Counted from the stretch's first letter, positions 19,670 through 31,769 are shown. The stretch is 64,000 nt of DNA from Proteromonas lacertae (GCA_002245135.1 NGBS01000893.1:1-64000); one strand, 5' to 3'. The notes: generated from the sequence alone by a model not told the origin. Translations and numbers: made by a program.

Positions 19670-20446
19670 TCATTCTTCTACCTCTCCCAAATCCTTATCA
19701 CTTAAAGTGTTACCACCATTACCAAAGTTAATAACTTTAGCAGCACTAATAAAACCATTACTAATTACTTTCTTAGCAGGGAATGGTCTACGAGTACTAA
19801 TTAAATCACTATCTTCTATCTTAGTTCTCTTAATTCTTGGAGGTGAAACAAATTTGTTTTGATTAGCTTGTTCTTTCTTAATTTTCTTCTCATTACTTCT
19901 TCTAATAGTTGTAGCTAAATCAGGATTTTCATCATAACCATCAATATCACTACAAACTCTATGATTAACAAAGTTTTGAGTACCATTACTCTTAATAGAG
20001 ATTTGATTATCAACAACGCTTACAGCAATTTTACTACCAACATCAACATCAGATGGAACTCTATAGTTACTATTATCCCATATCATAATAGAATTGAAAT
20101 TGTGGAAGTATTTAATACCATGTTGAGGTTCTCTACATCCTACACTAATCAAATATCCACGAATGATTTTTTCTATAAAGTCATTCTCATTTCTATCATA
20201 AATTTGTTTTAATACATATTTCACTTCATCAGCTGCATATGTTTCAAAATCTCTTCCATTATTAATTACAACTTTATGATCCAAATCATGAACAAAAGTA
20301 ATCAATACATATTGACTAGTTTTAGTAGGCTTAACTGTAATACTCTCAACAGTTCCTTTAATAATCCACTTGTTACATAACTTTGGATTTTTGTAGTAAT
20401 CACTGAATTCTACATCGGTAGCTTCATAGGGTGTTTCGTTACTCAT
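19670..20446 (-). CDS. Unknown protein, possible OB fold, unit 1 (258 aa)
   Basis: The first 160 residues alternate in a beta-like manner (WIIKGTVESITVKPTKTSQYVLITFVH), which could be an OB fold binding single-stranded DNA. The last 90 residues are basic and low in complexity. TATATAA lies about 10 bp before the ATG. It sits between integrase and polymerase genes. A replication role is an inference from position and pattern; no family is recognised. Confidence 0.55.
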   Translation of the reverse strand: MSNETPYEATDVEFSDYYKNPKLCNKWIIKGTVESITVKPTKTSQYVLITFVHDLDHKVVINNGRDFETYAADEVKYVLKQIYDRNENDFIEKIIRGYLISVGCREPQHGIKYFHNFNSIMIWDNSNYRVPSDVDVGSKIAVSVVDNQISIKSNGTQNFVNHRVCSDIDGYDENPDLATTIRRSNEKKIKKEQANQNKFVSPPRIKRTKIEDSDLISTRRPFPAKKVISNGFISAAKVINFGNGGNTLSDKDLGEVEE

Positions 20447-20618
20447 TTTATATAAGGGAGAGATGAAAATAAAAAAATGATAAAAAAATGATTAAAAAAT
20501 GTCAAGAAAAATGAAAATGAAAATTTCTTTTTATTTTTAAAGTCGACCAATCAAATCATCCGACCAATCAAATTTCATATTTTCATTTTTGATTTATTTC
20601 TCAAATTCTGTCTATATA

Positions 20619-22859
20619 ATGAGCAAACATAAAAAGCTTTTAAATGCATTTTTTAAGCTTCTAGAACAAACTTTTAATAAAAATAAACATCATAAGCATA
20701 AGCATCACCACCATCATAAACATAAACATATAGATGAACCACCACCACCTCCACCTACACCATCAGAAGAAGCTCCAAAACGAAGATTAGCACCATTATT
20801 TAGTACAGATGCTATTCAAAATAAAAAAAAGATATAATAATGATATACCAATAATCAGTGATACATTCTTTGGTGGATTAATGCCTTCTTCCCTACCAAA
20901 ACCTAACCAAAATCAAAGATTTAATGATAGAATACGCGATGCTAGAGAAGTTGATAAATCATCTCAAGGTGTTACAAGGAAATGGGTTTTCAATTATAAC
21001 AATAGAAATTACAGTACACCACAACAATGTTATCATGATTTTGTTAATAATAGTGATATCAAAGATATATTACATGAACTAGCTGATACTATAAATATGA
21101 TTAAAATTTTCTTTATTGTGCGTTCAATTTATATACCTGATGAGTCAACTGACAATGATGATGAAGTTTCTATATTTAGCCGTAGTAGACTATGTGAAAT
21201 AACTAAAATGTTTACTGTAGGTGAAATACAAACTATACTGGAGAATATATTTACACAAATATCAGAAGATGATTCAAATCATCCTCAAAGTGGTCTTACT
21301 TTTGCTAGAGTAAATACAATTGAACTATATGTAGCTAAATTTAAAGTGATACGTGGAAGCAGTTTTATTGTTTTACCTGCTAAACTTCAAGGTCTAAGAT
21401 GTTTGACAAATGTAATAAATGAAGATAATGAATGTTTTAAGTGGAGTGTACTATGCTCATTATATTCTAATAATCTACAATGTAATAAAGATAAACCTGA
21501 AAAATACAAAATGTATGAAAAGAAACATGATTGGAGTATGCTAACATTCCCTGTTGATGCTACAGACAATGAATCTATTGATAAGTTTGAAACAAAGAAT
21601 CGACTAAATGTAAATATATTTTATATTGATATTGCTAAAGATAAAGAAGAAATATTCTTACCCATTCATTTATCTAAACAAAAGAAATCTAAAAAATACA
21701 GTGTTGTAAATCTATTGCTAATAAAAAATGAAGATGGAAATTCACACTATGTAACAATAAATACCTTACCTGCTCTATTTAGAAAAATGATAGATAAAAA
21801 GAATAATACTAATAATATATTTGTATGTCCATATTGTCTCTTCTATACTTACGATGATGGATCCTTTAATAGTCACCAAATATATGACTGCCAAGATAAA
21901 GAGAATGTATTAAGATTATTCCCTGATAAAGATGATAAAGAAAAATCATACTTAAAATTTAGGCATTGGACTCACCTCCAAACATTGCCAGTTGTTATGT
22001 ATTATGATACTGAAACTTATTTTGTACCATATGATAATGAATTGAATTTAAGTAGATATAAATCTATGGAAGAAATAGATAATAATGATACTAGAATAGA
22101 ATTATCAAAAACTGAGCAATCTATTATGGCTAGGCATAAGCTTTATTCCTACTGTATCTATGTAGATAGTAAAATACCAGATATAAACAGTTTTACTGTG
22201 ATTAAATATAAACAAAATGAGGATCATAATACTGAAAATGATTTTGTATAGGATATATTAAATATATATGATCAAATATGTACAGTTTACAATTATAGAC
22301 TAAATAATCCTAAACCTTTTGATGGAGATGAAACAGCTAAGGATATACATAATAAAAAGAGAAAATGTGACTTTTGCGGTAAACCATTTAATTCTATTGA
22401 TCATTTAAAAGTACTATACCATGATCATTTCGCGGGACGTTATATTGCTTCTATTGGATGCAAAGAAAATCTTAATATTGATATAAAAAATTAAAAGTAC
22501 CAATAATAGGTTATAATGCTATGAAATATGACCAGCATTTCATAGTAAAGGAATTAGCTAAATTTGCTGCAATAACTAATAGTCCACTCAATATTATGCC
22601 TAATACAGATGAAAACTATAAGTGTATACAATACAAGAATTTGGTGTTTATTGACAGTTATTTATTCTTAGCAGGTTCTCTAGCAAATTTAACTAGTGAT
22701 CTAAAAATTACAGCAGAATTAAATAATGCTAAGAAAGAAAAATTCAAAACAATTTATGAGAATTTTAAAGAATATAATGGGCATTACCTAGATGATGAAA
22801 TTATTGAGAAATACTTACTTCAAAAGAATTATTCTCCATATGAACATATGACATCATAA
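20619..22859 (+). pseudogene. Truncated, frameshifted Polinton DNA polymerase, unit 1
   Basis: It starts with a His/Lys- and Pro-rich leader (20619-20837), shifts frame in an A run at about 20821-20832, then runs to an in-frame TAG at 22249. The sense continues in the same frame through a Cys/His module (CDFCGKPF...HDHFAGRYIAS) to a frameshift in the A run at about 22486, and ends at 22859. Exonuclease I (YYDTET) and II (GYNAMKYD) motifs are visible. Motif III and the whole polymerase domain (motifs A, B, C) are absent. It aligns with the N-terminal half of the intact enzyme at 7263-12146. Not functional as a polymerase. Confidence 0.9.
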
Positions 22860-22876
22860 TAATATAGAATAAAGGG

Positions 22877-22917
22877 CCTGGCACACCGAGCCGCATGACT
22901 CGGGCTCCTGGCACACC
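22877..22917. repeat. GC-rich repeat/dyad after the polymerase fragment, unit 1
   Basis: CCTGGCACACC occurs at 22877-22887 and 22907-22917, enclosing the dyad CCGAG...CTCGG. It follows the polymerase stop by 18 bp and may be a deletion or recombination scar. Confidence 0.7.
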
Positions 22918-23004
22918 AAATCAAACTTTTTAAAAATACGTGACCTATGTCATATTAGGTCATAATTTATTTTTTGTATTTTCTAGAATATTCTAATTTC
23001 ATAT

Positions 23005-23124
23005 ATGGATAATCTAATTAAAGAAGAAGCAGAAAATGGTTTTGATTCTTTATATAAAATGTGTAATTTATATCTCAATAACAAAGATGATGGGAGCAAT
23101 GACTATCAAACATCAATTGAATAA
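23005..23124 (+). pseudogene. Remnant of the small conserved Polinton ORF, unit 1
   Basis: A 39-codon ORF whose sequence (EEAENGFDSLYK, then NNKDDGS) matches the middle of the 102-residue protein at 5120-5428. It lacks the ends. Unit 2 carries the same remnant with one G fewer, which changes its last residues. Confidence 0.6.
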
Positions 23125-23540
23125 AACCATAACTTGAATATGGGGGTATTTTTGGTTATTTTTTCGCTATTCAAGCTGTTCAAGTTAAAGGTTTTTGACT
23201 GTACTACATTTTTTTTATTCTATAATTAATTTAATATTATGTTAATAATATGTTATTGTGAATCATCATTTGAAAAAGTGCATCGATCAACGGTCAAATT
23301 TGATATTTGAAAGATGATGCATAAAGCTTTAATTTTGTATTTATGGTTAGATAATATGTTTGTTAACTCATGTTCAATAGGAAGTCAACTAATAGTTAGC
23401 ATAAGGAAGGTAAGGTCAAGCTAAAGATATAGGTTTTGACCTATAGGTAAACCTATATTACTAAAAAAAGAAAAAAGACAGAAAATATAGTTATATATAT
23501 ATATTCCTCAATCAAATTATTTAAACATTTTTATATAATA
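23125..23540. other. Intergenic stretch, unit 1
   Basis: AT-rich sequence with no credible ORF, between the Polinton remnant and the 3' end of the Crinkler-like gene. It contains a (TA)n tract at about 23492-23503. Unit 2 has the same at 40188-40590. Confidence 0.5.
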
Positions 23541-26500
23541 TTATAATAATAAGTTCAATTTATTGACAACAAATTCAGCATCATAAACTATTTCTTGGAA
23601 TTGTAATGAATAGAATATTTTTTCAGCATTATATTCCACAGTTCCTTTTTCTGGGTCATTCACCTTAAATTTTGTTATAGTTTGACTTTTGCTAGTAGTA
23701 AAAGGCACTTTTGTTTGATTGAAGTGTAATATTTCCATTTTCTTTTCAGTATATTGTTGAGTTTTTCCTTTTGAAGAAACAAAAATATAATGAAATTTTG
23801 ACCAGCCCATTTTCATTATTAATTCCAAAATACATTCTTCAATTATATTATTATACATCATTCTATTTTCATCATTAATAATATGAATGAAACAATTATT
23901 TAATAAGTATATCATTTCTCTATTTTCAACAATTGCTAAATGAAGTAAATATACTTCTTTAATTTTTGTAGAATATATATCTACATTAAATAATTCTTTA
24001 AATTTATCAAATGAGTCTTTGTTTATTCTTTCTAATTTAATACCACTACTTGTTTCAAACGTATCTGTTTTATATAAGTAGTTATAAAAAACCAGTTCTT
24101 CAAACAATAATTGAAATAGTTGTTTATTTTTTTCATTAAAATTGTTTGTAAACATATTTTGTATTTCTTTTAAATCTTTTTCTTCAGCTGTGTGTTTAAT
24201 AGTATAGTATATAAGATCAAATACCTTATCTGATATAAATTCCATATGATTCTTATTTATTTCATGAAAATCAATAAATGAATATTTCACCATATAATGA
24301 CATAATGTACTATCAAATGATGTATTTATGGAAGAATTATCATTATTAATAGTATCTTTTACAGGCTGCATAAGATATTTCATTAAAAATTCCTTATATC
24401 CAACACCACTTATTATTCTTTTTATACCTAGTGAATATAATTCATCCCAATAATCTTTACCATAACAAACACTATAAATTGCTGAATAATAGATATGTCT
24501 TGGAACATTTCCATATTTACTATTACATTTATTAATTATAATTGATTCTTGCAATTTAGTTGATAAAGATTTTCTTTCCCATTCTAAAATTTCTTCATTA
24601 CCAAATACATCCATATAATAATAAATCCTATTAATATCATCACCTGGATCATAAAAATGTTTATAATTCTTATCATCTGGTGAAGTAACATATAATATAA
24701 TTGGAGCTTTTGCAATTGTTACATTTAAGTTATATGAATCGGATATAGCTATGTCAGAATATTTTTTGTCATCAGGAGTTGCTAGATGTACATCTTCTCC
24801 TTTAAATTTATATTTATTGTTACCATTATCATCTGAACTTTTAAATATTGATGCTTCAACTAGATCTTCAAGGTTCAAGCCAATTATCTTTTGTTTGAGT
24901 GTGTTATTCAATTCAGTGATCATCTTCAACAAAAATATTATAAAGGAGGTTTTACCACATCCTGGATTTCCTCTTAATAAAATCTTGTAATACTCACCAG
25001 ATTTGAAATCTTTCTCATCATTTAATATTCGGATTCTTTTCTTTAAACAATTATCCTTCACATCTTTTAAAAGTTCATTCTTATCTTTCTCTACATCATA
25101 TTCTCTAATCTTAGATATTTGGTTACCTTCCTCTTCAATCCATTCATTTAATATTTCAATTATTTTATTACCATTTTCTATTTTTCTTCCAGATAAATAA
25201 TTTCTCAACTTAATAAATAATATCAAATATCTTAATTCATTCCATATTTCTTCATAAACTTTTCGGATATACACTCTCTTTTCAGGATATTGATATATAT
25301 CACATCCAATACTTATTGTATTATCATCATTATTTATAATTACTGGTTTTTCAAATATGCGACATAAAGCATTTGTTTCTATTATTAAAATATTATATTA
25401 ATATAAATATACTTGCACAGGTTAGACAATATTTTTCTAAATTTCCTTTCATTTCATTTATTGAATCATATGCTAACTTTAACTTGGCACTATATTCTTC
25501 TTTAGCATCATTAAGTAATTTTTCAGAAAAACTTTCAATATCATTAGTGTTTTCAGATTTTAACTCTTTTAACATTATTCTATTATCATCACTGATAGGA
25601 ATTGGAAATGTTAATAATAAATTATCAAAGTTCTGTTCAGTTTCATTAGGATTAGGTAAATCTAATAATGACTTAGATATATCCTCTTTATTAGGAACAG
25701 GTAATTCTGATAAAAACTCATCTTTATTATCTCCAGTCATTGTAAATTCCAAATCATCTAAAAAAACAGTAGCATCATTATCAGTAGCATTATCAGGTAA
25801 TTCAGCTAAAAACTTTTCTATGTAGTCTTTACTAGCATTAACAAGTGTAACATATAGTCTATCTTTATTAACAGCATAAGGTAATGTCAATATTAAGTCT
25901 TTAATACACTCTTCTTCTTGAGCAACAAGCAATTCAGATATTAATCTATTCGTGTTATCTTTATTAATAAATTTAGCATATTTAGATAATTCTGTATTTA
26001 TGGTCTCTTCACATATATCAATTGATAATTCTAATATTAACGCTTTTATGTCATCTTCAGTTGTTTCAATGGGTAATTCAGCTAATAATTCATCTATATA
26101 ATCATTATTAGCTTCATCACGAAATTGTAAAAAAAACTTTTCTATGTCTTCTTTAATAAAATAATATGGTAATTCCGAATTTAACTGATTATATTTTTCT
26201 TTATTTGCACTAGCTAATTCATCTAGTAAAACTTTTTTATTAAGAGGATAATGTAATTCATATGCTAATGTTTTATTTATTGACTGCTTAATTTGATCAT
26301 AAGGTAATAATGATAGTAATTTATCCATGTACTGTTTAGTAGGTAAAGTTAATCCTATAAAGTCTTTTAAGTGTTTTACTTTATCATCAGCCTCGTTCAG
26401 TACTATACTTTCATCTATTTTCCTACAAACCTTTTCAACACTATTTATTACTTCTTTATTCTCTATATTTAATTCCAATTTACTTAAATCACTAACAAAA

Positions 26501-27161
26501 TTTTTACAGTTTTCCATAGTCTGTTTTAAAATATCTTTGGTATTAGCTTCATTAATAATCTTGTTAAGTTTTTGATTCAAAAATATAATATTTTCTTCAT
26601 GAGTTGTACTTTTTATAGGTTTTTGAACAAATAAACTTGAGTATTCTCTTGGTGTAAATTGTACTGTGTTATTTCCACTATTGTCTTCTGAATTTATAAA
26701 TGTTATAACATCCAACAAATCTTTTGAATTTATTCTAGTATGAGAATATCTAATTCTTTTTGACTTTATAGATATGATTATATTTTGTGGTTTTACATCT
26801 TTATCACTTGTATTTCTATTTCTATTTCTATTTCTATTTCTACTTTTATTATTTAACTTTCGCCTTTTTTGGGGTCGTGGATCATTTTCATCTGAAGGAG
26901 GTTCAATATTCCAGTCATAAGTTTTTTCCATTTCGTTTATCATTTCTTCTTTAAATTTCCCTTTGCCATATTGTCCAAAACCTGTATCACCTATTTCAGC
27001 AGGGTGATTTACATTATCATGTTCATGGACAACAAACATTATTTTAAATATTGGATTACATATCTTTAATTCAGCCTCTAATGCATCTTTCAAATCTTTT
27101 TGTTTAACAGAATCACTATCATCATATATTTCATCTAATTCATCTTTAATTTTCTATCATA

Positions 27162-27192
<31 letters not shown>

Positions 27193-29695
27193 TACTGTAA
27201 CTATTTCATTCATCATATTTTCTTTATCATTATCACTAAAGTCATTGTATATTGAATCAATTAAATAATCGTTAAGATCATGTAACATTTTACAATTTAA
27301 TCCTACTTTTACGACTTCATTTGCTTCTTCAAGATCATATATACTTAACAATTGAAGTTGATATTGTAATGAAAGTAAGTCATCATGAATATTATTTAAT
27401 TTTCTTTCTTCTTCTTTACTCTTATCTATTTCCATTTCATTGTCTCCAGAATCTTCAGCAGTTGGCGCAGATGGTAAAGATAAAGTCGTTGTAATTGATT
27501 GAAAAGGATTGCATATGAAACTATTTAAATATGATAATAATAATTGAAGATCATTTTCAGATTTAAACTGTAAATATGATTGAAATTGCTTATATATTAT
27601 ATATAAGTTACTCTTCAATAACTGTATTTCATTAGACAACACTTTTATTTCTTCTGGATTATTTAATAATTTTGTTATTTCTGTTGATATAAAATCTTTT
27701 AATGTTGGTAATCTATTAATAATATCTCGATATGTAGCAATTGATTCACTGGATTGTAATAGGCCTTCTAATCGATCATATAATTCTTGTATTTGTTTTA
27801 ATAACATTTCTGAATGTTTCTGTAATTCTTTTAAGGTATTTGAATCTGGTTTAAACGTATTATCCACTTCAGTTATTCTCTTTGATATATATATTTTTAA
27901 ATTTTTAGTCTTATCATTTAATTGAGAGACAGTGGTTTCAAATTCATAAGATTTTAATAATTCTTCTGATATAATTATATTAATTCTATCAATTAGAATG
28001 CTAGATATAAGTAATATGATTTTTGATTTATATGGTGTAGAACTGCTGAATAGATTTTCGAATATATCTAGTTGTTTTATGAATGTATCTAATTGATTTT
28101 CTAATACTTTCACTATACCCTTCTTTTTAGTTGATAATTCATTTTTTAATTTTTTAAACTTATTCATATCACTATCCATAACTTTCAGGAATTCAGTCTG
28201 TCTCTCAGGACTATAGTTATTAATCAAATCAGATTGAACGTCTTTTCTACATTTAAGTTCATTGATTAAAAACTATAAACAACAGAAATAATACATTATA
28301 TAATATACATAACTTTCACATAGGATTCTTCTACGTTGATCCATTCTGAATATCAGATTTGTTTTTAAACTACTTGGTATATAACCAAGTTCATACAGTG
28401 AAGATTGCCTTTCAAATTCTGGTGGATATGGATCATCATGATTTGGATTTAATATATAGTTTATCATCACATCCTTATGACGATTGTATATCATCTAGTC
28501 AATTATAATGTAATACAATATATATAAATACATTGAGAAATACAATTATCGTATTTACAACAGAATGATTACTAGACATTGTCATTTGAACAGATGTAAT
28601 ATTAAACTTATTGATAATACAGCCATCGATTGCTGGGAAATTGTGAATTTCACTAAAATCAGCATACAATGTAGCAACTTTATTCGTTTTATTACCGGTT
28701 TCTTTTTCATAGTACTTTTCACCTGATTTGAGATAATCAACAAATGCTTTCATATTACAATGATAACAGATTTTACCAGAAATGTTTATAATACTCCTGC
28801 TGTTGTATTTCAATTTATCTTTTATAATAATATGGCACAATCTTTCAAATATTATTCCTTCCCTCTCTTCCATAAATCTATCATATAATTTTGTATATTT
28901 ACGTGGACTATTGAAGCTTGTTATTAGAACTTGTCTTTTTATTTCTTCTGATTTAAACTTTAATCTATCTGCAACTACATCTACTCTATCAGTGTCATAT
29001 ATATAAATTTTTTCATTGTATTCTGGTGGTATATATGATGATGGTAAACCATCTATATCTGGATCAAATGAACTGCTATCAATTCTATATACTATCTCAT
29101 GCAATATATTCTCACAATAATCAGCTTCTTCTTCTGTGAGAGGTAGTAAATAGAATTGTACTGGAGCTCTCTTATTACTCATGACTTTGTATACCTCTGT
29201 TTTGGGGGAAGATACCATTATCACTATCTCTGCAGTACTGTAGTCATCTTCTTTAATCGGAATATTATCGCTGATAATTATTGTTTTTCTGTTTGTATTA
29301 GGTAAATTTTCTGATGCCTTATATTCCACACCATAAGCTTCTCGAAAGGAATAAACATTCTTCTGTGATTCTGATTTATAAAAAATAACAACATTATATT
29401 CCTTAAAATCTTGATCTTTGTTGAAACAATACGCTAGAAAGCAACAAAATGTTGTTTTACCTATTCCTTCATTACCATACACCAAAAAACATTTTTGATA
29501 TTTAAATCCACTACGGTTCTTCATAATATTCTTCATCTTACAGAATATTCTAATGAAGCAATCTCTCACTAAAAGATATGGTTTATCACAAGAATAGAAA
29601 GCTTGGCCGTTCTTATCTTTCCACTCAAGCTTTGCTATTCTATTTATATTATCATAATCTAAGGCCTCTACTCCTGATTCACTTGATAATTGCAT
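23541..29695 (-). CDS. Crinkler/RHS-type double-NTPase protein, unit 1 (five exons, about 2001 aa)
   Basis: The exons (29695-28532, 28494-28309, 28272-27196, 27153-25413, 25378-23541) are joined by GT-AG introns of 34-42 nt and sum to 6006 nt, a whole number of codons. Module 1: Walker A GNEGIGKT (about residue 75), Walker B-like EIVIMVSSP (about 162), then FPAIDGCII...SVQMTMSSNHS (about 355-380), resembling the restriction-endonuclease-like end of Crinkler/RHS effectors. Next come a coiled coil (about 465-800), a low-complexity patch, and several degenerate repeats with an LxELP core (about 1075-1345). Module 2: Walker A GNPGCGKT (about 1530), ILYVTSPDD (about 1620), GNVPRHIYYS (about 1680); it ends just before the expected FQxT-like motif. 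Whether it is a host gene, effector-like protein or element cargo is unknown. Confidence 0.75.
26812..26880. repeat. Diverged low-complexity patch in the Crinkler-like gene, unit 1
   Basis: Here TTTCTA hexamer repeats encode an Arg-Asn run. The matching patch in unit 2 (about 43862-43942) has ATT repeats encoding Asn/Lys/Asp. The surroundings are identical. Confidence 0.85.
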
Positions 29696-30389
29696 AACTG
29701 AACAAACAAATTATCTATAATTATCAAAGATGAATGTATAGTTATGAAATGAGGCTTTTCATAAAATAGCTGTTTCAAGAAAAGAAATGAGGATTATTAT
29801 TATCAAATGTTGGGAAATGTATAACCAAACTTCTCGAATTGCATCAATTACACTTATTCTTTGATTGACACCTAATAATAATCCATTTTTTGTTTTACCA
29901 TTTACAGCATTATTACTTAGGAAATTTATAATTTTGAGAAGTGTATACAGGGGAATTTTTTGTAAATTTCATTTTTTTCTAATAATCACCTCAATAATGA
30001 AGATGATCATTAAATACACTGAAACTAACACTGGTATTGTATTATAATTATTCGTTAAATATATCGGTGTCAAATATTATTTAGAAGACTGATGTAAAGA
30101 TATGTATAATATAAATTATGAATGCTTTGAATATAAAGATATTTACTTAGAACTAAAGCTTCAATAATAATATTTTTACTATTTATTGTCTATTTATATA
30201 ACAGTATACATACCTTCAATAAAATAGGTTTTAACAAACGGGACAATTTGCTTTCCTTTATAGTACTATTGTCAAAGAAATGTCCATTTTGTCCCTGTCA
30301 CTGCCTAACCCAGTTTTATATTCATTATACATAAACATAAACACAAACATTTCAAAAAGAGAAAATAAAAATCAATTACAATTAAACTT
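29696..30389. other. Intergenic stretch upstream of the Crinkler-like gene, unit 1
   Basis: AT-rich; no credible gene on either strand. It holds the presumed promoter of the Crinkler-like gene and the 3' flank of RPC2. Unit 2 copy: 46758-47451. Confidence 0.45.
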
Positions 30390-31384
30390 CTATTTTATGT
30401 TTTGAGCATCAACTAATGATTGATTATAATAACCACCACTACTTATTGTAAATCGAGGAATTACATTCATACTCTCTAATTCTTGGAATAATAACTTACA
30501 AGCATAAGGAATACAAATCTCATTCACATTTTCACCACTTTTACAATATTCACACCAACCTTTATAACTCATTAAACCACATTTACAACATATTGAACCA
30601 ATAAATGGATCAGAACTAACTAATAATCTCTCTACTAATAACAATGAAGTTCCATGAGCGATCAAACAGTCTTTCTCCATCTCACCTACTCTCAAACCAC
30701 CTTCTCGAGCTCGACCTTGAGTTGGTTGACGAGTTAAAGAAACATGAGGGCCTCGAGCTCTAGCAAATACTTTATCTTTTACCATATGTTTTAATCTCTG
30801 ATAATAGATTGGGCCCATAAATATATAAGCTAATAATGGTTCACCAGTTATTCCACTGTATAATAAATCCTTTCCACTGTAATTATAGCCATAACTTACT
30901 AAGATTTCACCTATATCTTTTATACTATCACCTCCAAATGCAGTTCCAAATTTTCGTTTACCTTCTAATAAACCAGCTTTTCCACCTACCAATTCAATCA
31001 TTTTACCAACGGTCATTCGACTAGGAAAACCATGAGGATTCATTATCATATCAGGACAAATTCCATTCTCATTAAATGGCATATCTTCTTGATTTACTAT
31101 TAAACCAACTACACCTTTTTGGCCATGTCGACTTGAATATTTATCACCTAATTCAGGTCTTCTCATATCTCGAATTAAGATTTTTATTAATGTCTTTTCT
31201 TCTTTTGATGTTGTTAACATCACTTTATCAACTATTCTACCACCTTTATCTTTATATACTAATGGACAACTAATATAACTCATATTCTGATTTGCATCTT
31301 TCGATATTGTGGGACTTTCTTTGTTTATTAATATATCACCTTCTTCTACTCGAACTCCAACTTCTACTATTCCATCATTTCCTA
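30390..31384 (-). pseudogene. RPC2 3' fragment between units 1 and 2
   Basis: It matches RPC2 from the stop codon (47452 equivalent) to the junction at 48446, about 331 codons, with the frame kept. A Met inside allows a 297-residue ORF, but the fragment lacks the lobes and most of the active centre and is not a working subunit. It shares base changes with the leftmost fragment that the full gene lacks (Arg for Gly in KDKGGxIVDK and Leu for Ser in GEPLxAY). Confidence 0.92.
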
Positions 31385-31415
31385 TTGTTTTTTATCAATC
31401 ATAATTTCAAAAAAA

Positions 31416-31769
31416 ATGTCAAGAATTTGGATCGAGAATGTTAATATAGAAGATAGAAGTAAGCGTGAAGATGAAGAATTTGAAAGAATCTATGCAATCA
31501 TTGAAAGTGAAGTAGCTAGAATAGTAGCTCAACCACCACCACCATCACCTCCAATTGTAATGTGGTATACATCTGATACAGCTGATGAGGATGATAGAAA
31601 GTATGAAGAATGGCGTGCAATTCATAAACCAACTAGAGTAGCACAAGCAACCATACGTCCTAGAAAATGGGTTGATCCAGAAGAGGAGCGCAGAAAAACC
31701 AAGATGCTAAAGCGTTATGGTATTGATGAAAAAAACATCATTGAAGAAAGACTAAGATTTCATAACTAA
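31416..31769 (+). CDS. Unknown charged protein, unit 2 (117 aa)
   Basis: Same protein as at 14371-14724. Here the preceding A run is one base longer and closes the upstream frame, which fixes this Met as the likely start. Confidence 0.55.
   Translation: MSRIWIENVNIEDRSKREDEEFERIYAIIESEVARIVAQPPPPSPPIVMWYTSDTADEDDRKYEEWRAIHKPTRVAQATIRPRKWVDPEEERRKTKMLKRYGIDEKNIIEERLRFHN

Larger units (their letters stand above)
14341..31384. repeat. Tandem unit 1 (17,044 bp)
   Basis: This unit starts at the junction inside RPC2 sequence and runs through the degraded Polinton, the Crinkler-like gene and an RPC2 3' fragment to the next identical junction. It is nearly identical to unit 2; differences are a few single bases, homopolymer indels, an (AAAAG)n length change and a short diverged patch near 26812-26880. 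Confidence 0.95.

Noticed and set aside
17496-22251. Alternative genetic code reading TAA/TAG as Gln, suggested by in-frame TAA at 17496 and TAG at 22249
   Set aside because: RPC2, importin-11, the intact polymerase and other conserved genes contain no internal TAA or TAG and use CAA/CAG for Gln, and their lengths are right when these codons are stops.
25373-25825. Plus-strand ORFs opposite the Crinkler-like gene (also 24751, 25003, 26327 and unit 2 equivalents)
   Set aside because: Antisense shadows of long minus-strand exons with biased AT-rich codons.
29865-30047. Small ORF (60 aa) between the Crinkler-like gene and RPC2, present in both units
   Set aside because: No coding signature; copied only because the unit is duplicated.
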